Shown here: positions 51,720 to 60,266 of the stretch, in pieces | Layout: each line of letters opens with the position of its first letter | How positions within the stretch are numbered: position 1 is the first letter of the stretch | Position numbers and translations under genes: made by a program | Notes under the pieces: generated by a model | The model's input: only the letters and a program-made list of their open reading frames with translations | What the model was told of the DNA's origin: nothing | The model's database searches: none | Assembly: GCF_900176565.1 (NCBI RefSeq) | Contig: NZ_FXEH01000006.1 | Span: 1,488,001 to 1,552,000, forward strand | Direction of reading: 5' to 3' | DNA: 64,000 nucleotides | DNA from: Thalassobacillus devorans | GTDB lineage: Bacteria; Bacillota; Bacilli; Bacillales; Halobacillaceae

Positions 51720-51793
51720 TGGACCCTGCAGGATTCGAACCTGCGACCGATCGGTTATGAGCCGATAGCTCTAACCAGCTGAGCTAAGGGTCC
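51720..51793 (-). tRNA. tRNA with CAU anticodon, probably tRNA-Ile2
   Basis: A 74-base cloverleaf with acceptor GGACCCT/AGGGTCC and anticodon CAT in GGCTCATAACC. The stem and loop match the lysidine-modified Ile tRNA of bacilli, not the elongator Met tRNA, which is the gene two positions upstream. CCA is encoded. Confidence 0.85.
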
Positions 51794-51799
51794 ACATGG

Positions 51800-51873
51800 G
51801 GCGACCGGTGGGGATCGAACCCACGTATGCCGGAACCACAATCCGGTGCGTTAACCACTTCGCCACGACCGCC
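51800..51873 (-). tRNA. tRNA-His (GUG)
   Basis: A cloverleaf with anticodon GTG in GATTGTGGTTC and the extra 5' G (G-1) opposite C73 that marks tRNA-His. CCA is encoded. Confidence 0.97.
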
Positions 51874-51904
51874 ATGTGAATGTATATAGTTTTAATATGT
51901 ATGG

Positions 51905-51978
51905 TGTCGGCGGAGGGGATCGAACCCCCGACCTTACGGGTATGAACCGTACGCTCTCGCCAGCTGAGCTACGCCGAC
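51905..51978 (-). tRNA. tRNA-Met, elongator (CAU)
   Basis: A 74-base cloverleaf with acceptor GTCGGCG/CGCCGAC and anticodon CAT in GGTTCATACCC. It lacks the initiator GGG/CCC anticodon stem. CCA is encoded. Confidence 0.93.
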
Positions 51979-51986
51979 ATGTAAGG

Positions 51987-52058
51987 CTCCACCGGTAGGA
52001 TTCGAACCTACGACCAATCGGTTAACAGCCGATTGCTCTACCACTGAGCTACGGTGGA
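51987..52058 (-). tRNA. tRNA-Asn (GUU)
   Basis: A 72-base cloverleaf with acceptor TCCACCG/CGGTGGA and anticodon GTT in GCTGTTAAC. The 3' sequence is GCCT, so CCA is not fully encoded. First gene of the tRNA operon (Asn-Met-His-Ile2-Ser-Phe). Confidence 0.97.
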
Positions 52059-52269
52059 ATAATGTCAATATATTTTGGGTGATAACTAAGCTTTTATGCA
52101 GTATGTATTGCTTCCAATAGGATTATGAAAGTGGGTTACTTTGTGGAAGCGACGAAATATAATATATCATGTATTCTCATGGGTGTCAACCAAGAAAAAA
52201 TGTTGGATTTAAAAGCAACAGAAATAATATAGCACGTTCCTCACATGCTTTCAAGGACTTTTTTAAAAG

Positions 52270-52294
52270 ATAAAGCGCGCCCGCAGGCGCGCTT
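52270..52294 (-). terminator. Terminator after the Na/Pi cotransporter
   Basis: AAGCGCGCC and GGCGCGCTT around a 4-base loop, then TATCTTTT on the minus strand. Confidence 0.75.
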
Positions 52295-52297
52295 GTC

Positions 52298-53932
52298 TTA
52301 TTGGTCCTCTTCACCTAAAACTTCCTCGGCGATATTTACTGCGTGATCTCCAATACGCTCCAGGTTACTGATAATATCTACAAACACAATACCTGCTTGT
52401 CCGGTACATAAACCTTCATTCAAACGCAGGATGTGCTTCTTACGGTAGTTTCTTTCCATCTGGTCAATTTGATCCTCTTTTTGAACTACTGCCAAAGCTT
52501 CTTCACGATCCATGGTTTCTAAAGCTTTGGTTGCCTGTTTAACAGTTATAGCCGTCAAGTTGAACATTTCATTTAGATCTTCTTGGGCCTGACCTGTCAA
52601 ATCAACCTTATTCGAAATTTTATAATCAATTAATTCAACAATATTTTCAAAATGGTCTCCGATACGTTCATAATCTCTTACTGAATCAAGAAGGGCGGAG
52701 TGCTTCCGGCTATCTTCATCAGTCAATGGAGCCACAGATAATTGCACAAGATAATCTGTTATTTTTCTATCCAGATTATTCAGTGCATCTTCAAGCTGAA
52801 GTGCTACCTCTGCATGTTTTGGCTTTTGATTATTCAAGTAATTGCTTGTTTCTTCCAGCCCTTTATATGATAATTCACCCATTTTCAGGACCTCTTCTTT
52901 CGCCTGATCAAGTGCCAGGGCAGGTGACTGATCAATAAAGATCGGGTCAAGATGCTGAGGTTTGAATTCCATAACAGTATCATCGCCTGGAACCAGTTTG
53001 ATGACAATCCATGCGAGTACAGCAATCAATGGGAACTGAATAATTGTATTGGTTACGTTGAAACTTCCGTGAGCGAACGCAATTGTCATTTCAGGGTTAA
53101 GGGAAAGAGTATCCCTTAAATACCTTACGAATAATTCAAATAGCGGTAAAATGATCAGGAAAATGGTTGTACCGACAATATTGAAGATAACGTGAACCAT
53201 AGCCGCACGCTTGGCTGCAATGCTGGCACCAATGGAAGCTAGTACAGCGGTAATTGTGGTACCGATGTTATCACCGAATAATACCGGCAATGCTGCATTT
53301 AAGTCCATCGCTCCTTGCGCGAACAAACCTTGCAGAACTCCGATGGTTGCACTGGAACTCTGGACTATAACGGTAAACACAGTACCAATGACAACCCCAA
53401 GAATAGCATTTTCACTCATGCTTAATGTAAGTTCCTGGAATACCTCCATGGAACGAAGTGGTTTCATTCCACCTTCCATGATGTCAAGGCCTAAGAATAG
53501 CGCACCAAAACCGAACACGGTTTGTCCAATGTAAGAAATACGTTTATTTTTAAAGAAGAATAATAATATTGCACCTACTGCGATGATCGGCAATGCATAG
53601 GCTTTGATTTCAAGGCCGATAATGAATGCCGTTACGGTTGTCCCAATATTCGCACCCATGATGACACCAATCGCCTGCCTGAATGTCATGAAACCAGCAT
53701 TAACCAGTCCTATAGTAAGTACAGTTGTACCTGTACTTGTCTGGATAAGAATGGTTACTACAATACCTGCAAGAACCCCCATAAATGGATTGGAGGTAAA
53801 GCGATCAAGTAAATCCCTCAATCGGTCACCTGCGGATTTTTGCAGACCGTCTCCCATGTATTTCAGACCAAACAAGAATATACCCAGACCGCCGATAAAT
53901 TCAAATATCATTTGTTGAACATCGATTTCCAA
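52298..53932 (-). CDS. Na+/phosphate cotransporter with C-terminal PhoU-like domain
   Basis: A 544-residue secondary transporter. The two inverted Na/Pi repeats show GILVQTSTGTT-like motifs (ILIQTSTGTTVLTIGLVNAG and VIVQSSSATIGVLQGL), with about eight membrane segments up to residue 315. The C-terminal part (about 345-540) is a PhoU-like helical domain. Start: TTG at 53932, 7 bases after AAGGGGTGG, gives MEIDVQQMIFEFIGGLG; the ATG 8 codons upstream would include that site. It complements the Pst system 6 kb away and would work when phosphate is plentiful. Confidence 0.9.
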   Translation of the reverse strand: MEIDVQQMIFEFIGGLGIFLFGLKYMGDGLQKSAGDRLRDLLDRFTSNPFMGVLAGIVVTILIQTSTGTTVLTIGLVNAGFMTFRQAIGVIMGANIGTTVTAFIIGLEIKAYALPIIAVGAILLFFFKNKRISYIGQTVFGFGALFLGLDIMEGGMKPLRSMEVFQELTLSMSENAILGVVIGTVFTVIVQSSSATIGVLQGLFAQGAMDLNAALPVLFGDNIGTTITAVLASIGASIAAKRAAMVHVIFNIVGTTIFLIILPLFELFVRYLRDTLSLNPEMTIAFAHGSFNVTNTIIQFPLIAVLAWIVIKLVPGDDTVMEFKPQHLDPIFIDQSPALALDQAKEEVLKMGELSYKGLEETSNYLNNQKPKHAEVALQLEDALNNLDRKITDYLVQLSVAPLTDEDSRKHSALLDSVRDYERIGDHFENIVELIDYKISNKVDLTGQAQEDLNEMFNLTAITVKQATKALETMDREEALAVVQKEDQIDQMERNYRKKHILRLNEGLCTGQAGIVFVDIISNLERIGDHAVNIAEEVLGEEDQ

Positions 53933-54127
53933 CGGTTGTCCACCCCTTCTTTTCATCCAAAGTTTTGTTTCTCTTTAAAACACCTCTACCATTATTAATG
54001 ACCTGCGAAACATTTGTAAAGGGAATACGCGAAATTTAACATTAAATTTACAAACAGGAACTTATATTTTTCTTGTCCTCATTGAATAGCTGATTTACTA
54101 TTAGAAGGGTATAAAGGAGAATGAGTC

Positions 54128-54619
54128 ATGAGCAAAACCCAACTACTTATAAAAAGCTGTTATCAATTTAAACTAATCAGTGCTTTTCGATTCCAACCAA
54201 TAGGAAAGGCAATCGGCTATTTGTTTTTTCTCAGTTTAATCGTACTTCTTCCAGTACTCATCAGTATGTTATTGACAACACTCTTTGGCGACGAATCAGG
54301 AAGTCTCATGAAAGGAATCTCCGGCGGGGTTTTTACTATCATCTTCCTGCCTTTTATCTATTTACTGATATCTTTCTTATTATTCTGCACTGCAAGCATA
54401 TTGGCAGGCATCGGGCTGCTCTATAAAACAGTTGTAAAAAAACGGACAGATTTCAAGCAGCTTTGGAATATGAGCACCCTTGCAATTACATCGCCGACTC
54501 TTCTATTAGTCGTAATCGAATCTTTTCTATGGTCCACCTCCCATATCGTGTGGTTATATTTTCTTGCCAGCATCGTCCTTCTTTTAGTAAGTATGCGTTA
54601 TCTACCGAACATGAAATGA
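54128..54619 (+). CDS. Four-segment membrane protein, DUF1189-like
   Basis: A 163-residue protein with four hydrophobic segments (about 27-50, 64-98, 113-130, 138-156) and a basic N-terminus. The layout resembles a DUF1189 protein such as the YqgB family near sodA, but it is shorter than that family, and I am not sure. The ATG follows AAAGGAG. It has its own unit ending in a bidirectional terminator shared with the NfeD gene. Confidence 0.55.
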   Translation: MSKTQLLIKSCYQFKLISAFRFQPIGKAIGYLFFLSLIVLLPVLISMLLTTLFGDESGSLMKGISGGVFTIIFLPFIYLLISFLLFCTASILAGIGLLYKTVVKKRTDFKQLWNMSTLAITSPTLLLVVIESFLWSTSHIVWLYFLASIVLLLVSMRYLPNMK

Positions 54620-54652
54620 CCCGCCTCTGGGAAAGGCGGGTCATTATTTTTT
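54618..54652. terminator. Bidirectional terminator, DUF1189-like gene/NfeD gene
   Basis: ATGACCCGCCT and AGGCGGGTCAT pair around an 8-base loop, followed by TATTTTTTC on the plus strand. Confidence 0.85.
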
Positions 54653-55288
54653 CTCTTCATTTATTTTCTTTGCTACTAAAATTTTCGTACCATCGACTGC
54701 TTCTACAACAATAGAAGCACCCCTCTCGATCCACTGTCCATTCGAAACGGCACTATAATTCCTTCCGGCTATATTTATGGTGCCGACCGGACGCATATCC
54801 GTTTGGGCAATCCCTTCCTTATTGAGCAAATCGCGATACGTTTCATTCATTGTATTATAGCCTGCTTCTGTTGATAACTGGTCAATTAAGGTTATTTTGG
54901 ACCACATATCTCTACGCTTAAATGCTTTTAAGAAAAATAAGGAGCTTGCAGAACCCAATATTACCCCTATTATTCCGTACAATCCGGCTACCCAGTTAGG
55001 TGAGCTGAAACCGACAGCAATAATCATACAAACTCCACCGATGGTAGCCAATGTCCCATCATTAATAAGTTTGCCATCTATAATAATCAAAATAAGTCCA
55101 ATCAGGTAAATGAACATCATAATAATAAACATGCTTGGGGAAAGGAAGGAATAAAAATAAACGGTGATGAACCCTAAACCTACAATTCCAAATATCCCAC
55201 GTGCGTTGACAAGCAGCTCACCAATCAAAAATAAGGTACCTAAGAATGTAATAACAAAGCTGACCCAATCATACTGTAAAATTCCCAC
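54644..55288 (-). CDS. NfeD-family membrane protein
   Basis: A 214-residue protein with four or five membrane segments (about 10-125) and a C-terminal OB-fold domain (about 160-210; GIAQTDMRPVGTINIAGRNYSAVSNGQWIERGASIVVEAVDGTKILVAKKI). This is the short NfeD type, without the N-terminal ClpP-like protease domain of NfeD1a. NfeD proteins act with flotillin-like partners in membrane microdomains; no flotillin gene is adjacent. Confidence 0.85.
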   Translation of the reverse strand: MGILQYDWVSFVITFLGTLFLIGELLVNARGIFGIVGLGFITVYFYSFLSPSMFIIMMFIYLIGLILIIIDGKLINDGTLATIGGVCMIIAVGFSSPNWVAGLYGIIGVILGSASSLFFLKAFKRRDMWSKITLIDQLSTEAGYNTMNETYRDLLNKEGIAQTDMRPVGTINIAGRNYSAVSNGQWIERGASIVVEAVDGTKILVAKKINEEKK

Positions 55289-55413
55289 TTCATCACGCCC
55301 TCTCCATACTATATAGATATATACGAATCAAATTTAATTTTGTTTCAAACAAGGAAACTTTTTATTCAAAGGCGAATAGAACATATATATCTTCTTCGGG
55401 GGTGACCTGTTGT

Positions 55414-55785
55414 ATGAAAAAGTTCGGTTTATTTATCTTTATCTTACTGCTTTTAGTTAGTTTATACAAAGACTTGACTGTTGGCACAACAATAGTGCGT
55501 ACTGAAACCGAAAAAAAGCCTGCAAATATCGAATATCCTCCGCCTTCACAAGCTGAAATTCTCGATCCACCACTCCGATACGAACAGCAAGTGCCAGTGA
55601 AGGTAAAACCTGGCGATACAGTCCTTTCTATTATGGAACAGCTCCACAACGGGGGCTATCACCATTCTATTGAAGATATGCTTCATGACTTTCAACAATT
55701 GAACCCGGGAACTGAACCTTCTTCTCTCTCCATTGATAAAGTTTATTACTTTCCCTTATACGAAAATGAACAAGCAGAAAGATAA
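55414..55785 (+). CDS. yqfZ: LysM-like protein YqfZ
   Basis: A 123-residue protein with an N-terminal membrane or signal segment (MKKFGLFIFILLLLVSLY), a Pro-rich linker (ANIEYPPPSQAEILDPPLRYE) and a C-terminal LysM-like domain (VPVKVKPGDTVLSIMEQLHNG...LNPGTEPSSLSIDKVYYFPLY). I chose the ATG at 55414, 9 bases after a GGGGGTG site. It resembles B. subtilis YqfZ, which lies beside ispG. A wall-binding role is inferred. Confidence 0.8.
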   Translation: MKKFGLFIFILLLLVSLYKDLTVGTTIVRTETEKKPANIEYPPPSQAEILDPPLRYEQQVPVKVKPGDTVLSIMEQLHNGGYHHSIEDMLHDFQQLNPGTEPSSLSIDKVYYFPLYENEQAER

Positions 55786-55971
55786 TCTAAGTAATCTTAC
55801 TTCTCATTTTAAACTTTAGGCCTTATAATAAAGGATGGTGTTATAGTAATCCGGCTTGTCGCCGATATATTACTACGAAAGTCTTTGACTTAATTCCACT
55901 AATAAAGGTAAACTTTCTTGAAGAATAGAGAATTACACTTCAATGTGAACAAACAAAGGAGCGTTTCACTT

Positions 55972-57066
55972 ATGGCAATTACGCATAGAAAAGATACCCG
56001 GCCAGTCAGAGTCGGCGATTTGATAATTGGTGGATCAGACCAGGTAGTGGTACAATCCATGACCACCACCAAAACGCATGATGTAGAAGCTACCGTAAAT
56101 GAAATACATCGCCTGGAAGAAGCCGGCTGTCAAGTTGTAAGGGTCGCATGTCCGGATGATCGAGCTGCTGACGCCATCCCGGAAATTAAAAAACGCATTA
56201 ACATCCCTCTTGTTGTCGACATTCACTTTGATTATAAAATGGCCTTAAAAGCCATTGAAGGCGGAGCAGATAAAATCCGAATCAACCCTGGTAATATCGG
56301 TCGCAGGGAAAAGGTGGAAGCTGTAGTAAATGCTGCTAAGAGAAAAGGCATCCCTATTCGAATTGGGGTCAATGCTGGTTCCTTAGAGAAGCACATTTTG
56401 AAAAAATATGGCTATCCAACCGCTGATGGAATGGTGGAAAGTGCCTTACATCATATCAAGATTCTCGAAGACCTGGATTTTCATGACATCATCGTTTCTC
56501 TAAAAGCATCCGATGTGCAGTTGGCAATCGAGGCATACACGAAAGCTGCGGAAGCGATCAAATATCCGCTCCACTTAGGAATTACAGAATCAGGCACACA
56601 GTTTGCCGGCACTGTCAAAAGTGCGGCAGGTTTGGGAGCTATTTTAAGCAAAGGTATTGGCAGCACACTACGAATTTCTCTTAGTGCGGACCCTGTAGAA
56701 GAGGTGAAAGTCGGTCGTGAACTTCTCAAATCATTTGGCCTTGCTGCTAATGCAGCCACTCTTATTTCCTGCCCCACTTGCGGACGGATTGAAATTGATT
56801 TGATTTCCATTGCAAATGAAGTGGAAGAATATATTCAAAACATTAAAGCACCTATAAAAGTAGCTGTATTAGGCTGCGCGGTTAATGGGCCGGGTGAAGC
56901 TCGTGAAGCGGATATTGGTATTGCCGGTGCGCGGGGTGAAGGATTATTGTTCCGTCATGGCGAAATCATCCGAAAAGTACCAGAGGATATAATGGTTGAT
57001 GAATTGAAAAAAGAAGTCGATAAATTAGCGGAAGAGCATTACAAAAAACAAAAGCAGGAAGCATAA
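55972..57066 (+). CDS. ispG: (E)-4-hydroxy-3-methylbut-2-enyl-diphosphate synthase IspG
   Basis: Penultimate enzyme of the MEP isoprenoid pathway. It has a TIM barrel and a C-terminal 4Fe-4S domain, with the three ligand cysteines visible at Cys267 and Cys270 (SCPTCGR) and Cys302 ([10 protein letters not shown]). 364 residues from the ATG at 55972 ([12 protein letters not shown]), with AAAGGAG upstream; the longer open frame lacks conservation. IspH, the next enzyme, is at 61798-62748. Confidence 0.97.
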   Translation: MAITHRKDTRPVRVGDLIIGGSDQVVVQSMTTTKTHDVEATVNEIHRLEEAGCQVVRVACPDDRAADAIPEIKKRINIPLVVDIHFDYKMALKAIEGGADKIRINPGNIGRREKVEAVVNAAKRKGIPIRIGVNAGSLEKHILKKYGYPTADGMVESALHHIKILEDLDFHDIIVSLKASDVQLAIEAYTKAAEAIKYPLHLGITESGTQFAGTVKSAAGLGAILSKGIGSTLRISLSADPVEEVKVGRELLKSFGLAANAATLISCPTCGRIEIDLISIANEVEEYIQNIKAPIKVAVLGCAVNGPGEAREADIGIAGARGEGLLFRHGEIIRKVPEDIMVDELKKEVDKLAEEHYKKQKQEA

Positions 57067-57099
57067 AAAAGTGAGCCCAATCGGGCTCACTTTTTTTAT
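57065..57099. terminator. Bidirectional terminator, ispG/yqfX
   Basis: AGTGAGCCC and GGGCTCACT around a 4-5-base loop, with A- and T-runs on the two sides. Confidence 0.9.
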
Positions 57100-57103
57100 T
57101 ATA

Positions 57104-57511
57104 CTAAAACGGGCTGAAAAACAGTGACAAGAGGATGGAAGCCACACCAATGAAGATTGCTGTATTTCCTAAGGTTTCTGCTCCTCGTTTTCTGGAGATG
57201 AAACCAAGTACAATCCCTGCTCCTCCTAAAAGGATGGGAGCAAAAAATAGAGACAATCCAGCAAGGATTAATGCTAACCAGCCCATACCGGATTTCACTT
57301 CTGTTTGCATTTCTGTCTCTTGTTCTTCAGATCTCATCGCTTCATTCGGGCTCATCGCCAGTTCCTGGGCGAATTCTTCCTCATATTCCTCTTCCCGATA
57401 AGGCTCGTCATGATAAACAAGTCCTTGTTTTTCTTCCTGCCTGTGGTCATCTCCATAATGAGGTGCTTTTTCCACCTCATCATAGGTTGAGCGCTTTTTG
57501 GAATCATCCAT
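57104..57511 (-). CDS. yqfX: DUF4190-type membrane protein (YqfX)
   Basis: A 135-residue protein. The N-terminal 70 residues are acidic and polar (YREEEYEEEFAQELAMSPNEAMRSEEQE), followed by two membrane segments (about 75-107 and 113-133) with GLSLFFAPILLGGAGIVLGFISRKRGAETLG. It matches YqfX of bacilli by layout and by position beside ispG. Function unknown. The ATG at 57511 follows GAGGGTG. Confidence 0.8.
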   Translation of the reverse strand: MDDSKKRSTYDEVEKAPHYGDDHRQEEKQGLVYHDEPYREEEYEEEFAQELAMSPNEAMRSEEQETEMQTEVKSGMGWLALILAGLSLFFAPILLGGAGIVLGFISRKRGAETLGNTAIFIGVASILLSLFFSPF

Positions 57512-57673
57512 GCTGACACCCTCACTTTCTTTATGGAGATTCCTTTATATTATTTGCAGGCAGCACTTGAACTTACACGGTAAATATTACAAAAGTCCTT
57601 ATTAGTTTCTTTTACAAAGAAAAACTTCCTTAAATAATTGCTCTGTTAGAAGTTGTAATTGATTTTCACAAAA

Positions 57674-58075
57674 GGTTTATTCAACAAAAGGGCTGAAAAG
57701 TCGAAGACTTGATTTCGAGATGATTGTGAGAGTTTAGGGGCGATGGGGAAGGATTCGCTTTCCAGCTCCATCACCTAGACACTCGCGACATAAGCAGTCC
57801 ATCAACGGGAAGAAAAATCACTTCCCTTTTGATGTTCTGCTTATGCGTGTCGTGTCTCCCAAGGTGATTACGCATTAATTTCTTTCCGCGGGGAAGACGG
57901 AAAGCCTCCTCGAGCTATAAGCTCTGCGGGGTCTTGCCAGTCTATCCTTTCCCGCAGGGCTTTTTTGCCCGAGGAAGCTCGCCAGATCCCCCGCAGGAAA
58001 GCGAGTCGTTTCCCAGCCCATCCTTTCCCAATCATGATAAAGGGCCCAACTATATCAAGACTGAGTTTTAGCAGA
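57674..58075. repeat. Dispersed palindromic repeat, copy D (longest copy)
   Basis: About 400 bases of nested palindromes between yqfX and the lytic transglycosylase gene. The left end (57695-57728) is identical to copy A. The core CTCGAGCTATAAGCTCTGCG and the following segment match the flanks of the insertion sequence. CGAGGAAGCTCGCCAG to AGCCCATCC matches copy B. An extra internal palindrome (CACTCGCGACATAAGCAG against CTGCTTATGCGTGTCGTGTC, 57780-57860) is unique to this copy. No coding capacity is visible. Confidence 0.8.
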
Positions 58076-58085
58076 GCATAATTAC

Positions 58086-58122
58086 AAAAAGCCGGGAAGA
58101 CCTTTGAAGGTTCCCGGGCTTA
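58086..58122 (-). terminator. Terminator after the lytic transglycosylase gene
   Basis: AAGCCGGGAA and TTCCCGGGCTT pair with small mismatches around an AGACCTTTGAAGG stem-loop. TTTTTG follows on the minus strand. Confidence 0.8.
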
Positions 58123-58126
58123 TCTG

Positions 58127-58828
58127 TTAATTTGCAGAAGCGAAAGTAGGGTGGGTTTCTGCATTTTCTTGAATTTCAACAGCATACCAGCTTCTGGCGT
58201 GGCCATTCTCTTTTTTGTAATTTTCTAACCCACCTACGCCTCGATGGTAAGCGGTCAAGGCTTCATCCCAGTTTCCATATTTTTCGTGAAGATAATCCAG
58301 GTAGATAAGGGATAATTGCATGGAATAGTATGGGTCGAACAATAATTCATCTTCATAAGGCAGTCCTCCCATATCCGCAATCCATGGTGCCGTATTTTTC
58401 ATGAATTGAGCCATTCCATAAGCTCGTCCATATTTTGTTGATGGGCCGACCAGTTCAGGATTAAAAGTTCCTCCTGTCTCCACGTTCAAAAGTTCATATA
58501 CTAAAAATGGATCGATTTCGTAACGCTCTGATTCTCGAACGAGGAACATAGCCCATGACTTCTTAAACCTTCCTTCACTTTCTTTCACTAACCTGTCCGC
58601 ATTAATCTCCAGCTCCTGCCATTTATAATGCCCTTCTTCTAATTTCTGTGACTTTTTTGGTGTAGCAGACTTGGCACTATCTGCCACAATTCTTTCTTCC
58701 CTTTCCTTATCATTTTCTTCTGCAGTTGTTTTAGTATCTGCTTTGATTATATGAAGAACAAAAAAGAATAAACCGACAAGCAAAACGGTAGCTCCTAATT
58801 TAAAAACCTTTTTTATTGTTGATAGCAT
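58127..58828 (-). CDS. Lytic transglycosylase (SLT domain), membrane-anchored
   Basis: A 233-residue protein with an N-terminal membrane segment (about 10-28), a charged linker, and a C-terminal goose-lysozyme/SLT fold (about 90-225). The catalytic Glu is in LLNVETGGTFNP, and YGRAYGMAQFM, DPYYSMQLSLIYL and LTAYHRGVGGLENY match the other SLT motifs (the usual AYNAGP is here AYHRGV). It would cleave peptidoglycan glycan strands. I know no equivalent at this site in B. subtilis, and it lies directly beside repeat copy D. Confidence 0.85.
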   Translation of the reverse strand: MLSTIKKVFKLGATVLLVGLFFFVLHIIKADTKTTAEENDKEREERIVADSAKSATPKKSQKLEEGHYKWQELEINADRLVKESEGRFKKSWAMFLVRESERYEIDPFLVYELLNVETGGTFNPELVGPSTKYGRAYGMAQFMKNTAPWIADMGGLPYEDELLFDPYYSMQLSLIYLDYLHEKYGNWDEALTAYHRGVGGLENYKKENGHARSWYAVEIQENAETHPTFASAN

Positions 58829-59018
58829 AATATCACTCCTTACGATGAGTCACTGGCTGTTCCGAATGGAACAATAGATAATTGGACTCATCAAACGATA
58901 CTAACGGACTAGTTATGAGAAAGCAATTCAAATACACTACATTCCTGAACTTACCATTCACGTTTCCATTATGTAGGAATACGGTGTAAAGAGAATAACC
59001 CTCAAGGAGGCGGTCCGT

Positions 59019-59306
59019 ATGAAAAAAGAGATGGCACAACATATAGTTACCCAAAAATTAAAGCAGCTAACCGTAAAAGACATTATTAAATATAGTAATA
59101 TGTACCAGATAGATATTAGTCGTCAGGAAGCAGAGGAGATTATCAAGGAACTGAAAAGTAATAAACTGAATCCTTTAGATAGTAATGAGCGTTTAATGAT
59201 GCTAAAAAAATTAGCAGCCATCACAAGTCGTGATACAGCTAATAAAGTAAATCGTATATTAAATCAAATCGCCAAGGAATACGGGGTCAGTCATTTACTT
59301 AAATAA
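59019..59306 (+). CDS. yqfT: DUF2624 protein YqfT
   Basis: A 95-residue soluble helical protein (MKKEMAQHIVTQKLKQLTVKDIIKYSNMYQIDISRQEAEEIIKELKS...). It matches the DUF2624/YqfT family found beside nfo in bacilli; function unknown. A good AAGGAGG site lies upstream. It ends in a bidirectional terminator shared with nfo. Confidence 0.88.
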   Translation: MKKEMAQHIVTQKLKQLTVKDIIKYSNMYQIDISRQEAEEIIKELKSNKLNPLDSNERLMMLKKLAAITSRDTANKVNRILNQIAKEYGVSHLLK

Positions 59307-59349
59307 CAAAAAATCACGCTCTCCTTTTTAAGGGAGAGCGTGATTTTTA
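59307..59349. terminator. Bidirectional terminator, yqfT/nfo
   Basis: AAAAATCACGCTCTCC pairs with GGGAGAGCGTGATTTTT around a short loop. Confidence 0.9.
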
Positions 59350-60240
59350 TTGCTCTACGATCTTTTCTTTTAACTTTTCATCGAATTTCTTAGCTTTTAA
59401 CATTTCAATTTCAAATTTATATGGAGGCTTTTTATTTTTCTTATCTTCGCCTACATATGGGGTCTCCAATATTTTAGGGAGTTCTTGTAACTGCGGATGA
59501 TGGACGACGTAACTTAGTGCATCGAAACCGATGTGACCGAAGCCGATATTTTCATGTCGGTCTTTTGCGGCTCCGCGCTCGTTTTTACTATCATTGACAT
59601 GGATGACTTTTAGACGATCGAGTCCGATGATTTTATCAAACTCTTCCAGTACCCCATCAAAATTATTTACGATATCATAACCTGCATCATGAATGTGACA
59701 AGTATCCAGACAAATAGATAATTTATTGTTCAGCTCGACTCCATCAATGATTTTAGCTAACTCATCAAAAGTTCTGCCACATTCCGACCCTTTACCTGCC
59801 ATCGTTTCTAATGCGATTTGGGCTTTTTGATCTTTATGCAGAACTTCATTTAAACCAGCAATGATTTTATCTATCCCTTGCTCTGCTCCTGCCCCTACAT
59901 GAGAACCAGGATGAAGAACAATCTGATCAGCACCGATGGCTTCTGTCCGCAGAATTTCATTTCTAAGAAAATCAACGCCTAATTGAAATGTTTCTGGTTT
60001 CGTCGTATTGCCAACATTGATAATGTATGGAGCATGGACCACGATATCCGAAATTTCATTCGCTTGCATATGCTCTATTCCTGCCTCGATGTTCAGCTCC
60101 TCTATTGCTCTTCTCCGTGTGTTTTGAGGAGCACCAGTATAAATCATAAATGTATTGGAACCATAAGAAGCCGCCTCTTCACTGGCGCCTAAAAGCATTT
60201 TTTTCCCCTTCATAGAAACGTGTGACCCTATTTTAACCAT
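59347..60240 (-). CDS. nfo: Deoxyribonuclease IV (AP endonuclease, YqfS)
   Basis: Class II AP endonuclease with a trinuclear zinc site, used in base-excision repair, including in spores. Landmarks are [89 protein letters not shown]. 297 residues from the ATG at 60240, which has AGAGGTG upstream and equals the B. subtilis length. It lies 26 bases after cshB, so it is probably co-transcribed. Confidence 0.96.
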   Translation of the reverse strand: MVKIGSHVSMKGKKMLLGASEEAASYGSNTFMIYTGAPQNTRRRAIEELNIEAGIEHMQANEISDIVVHAPYIINVGNTTKPETFQLGVDFLRNEILRTEAIGADQIVLHPGSHVGAGAEQGIDKIIAGLNEVLHKDQKAQIALETMAGKGSECGRTFDELAKIIDGVELNNKLSICLDTCHIHDAGYDIVNNFDGVLEEFDKIIGLDRLKVIHVNDSKNERGAAKDRHENIGFGHIGFDALSYVVHHPQLQELPKILETPYVGEDKKNKKPPYKFEIEMLKAKKFDEKLKEKIVEQ

Positions 60241-60266
60241 TAACAACGACACCTCTGCAATCTATA

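Noticed and set aside
55820-55915. Hairpin AGTAAT...ATTACT upstream of ispG as a riboswitch
   Set aside because: Short, interrupted stem with no match to a known class and no terminator or ribosome-site overlap.
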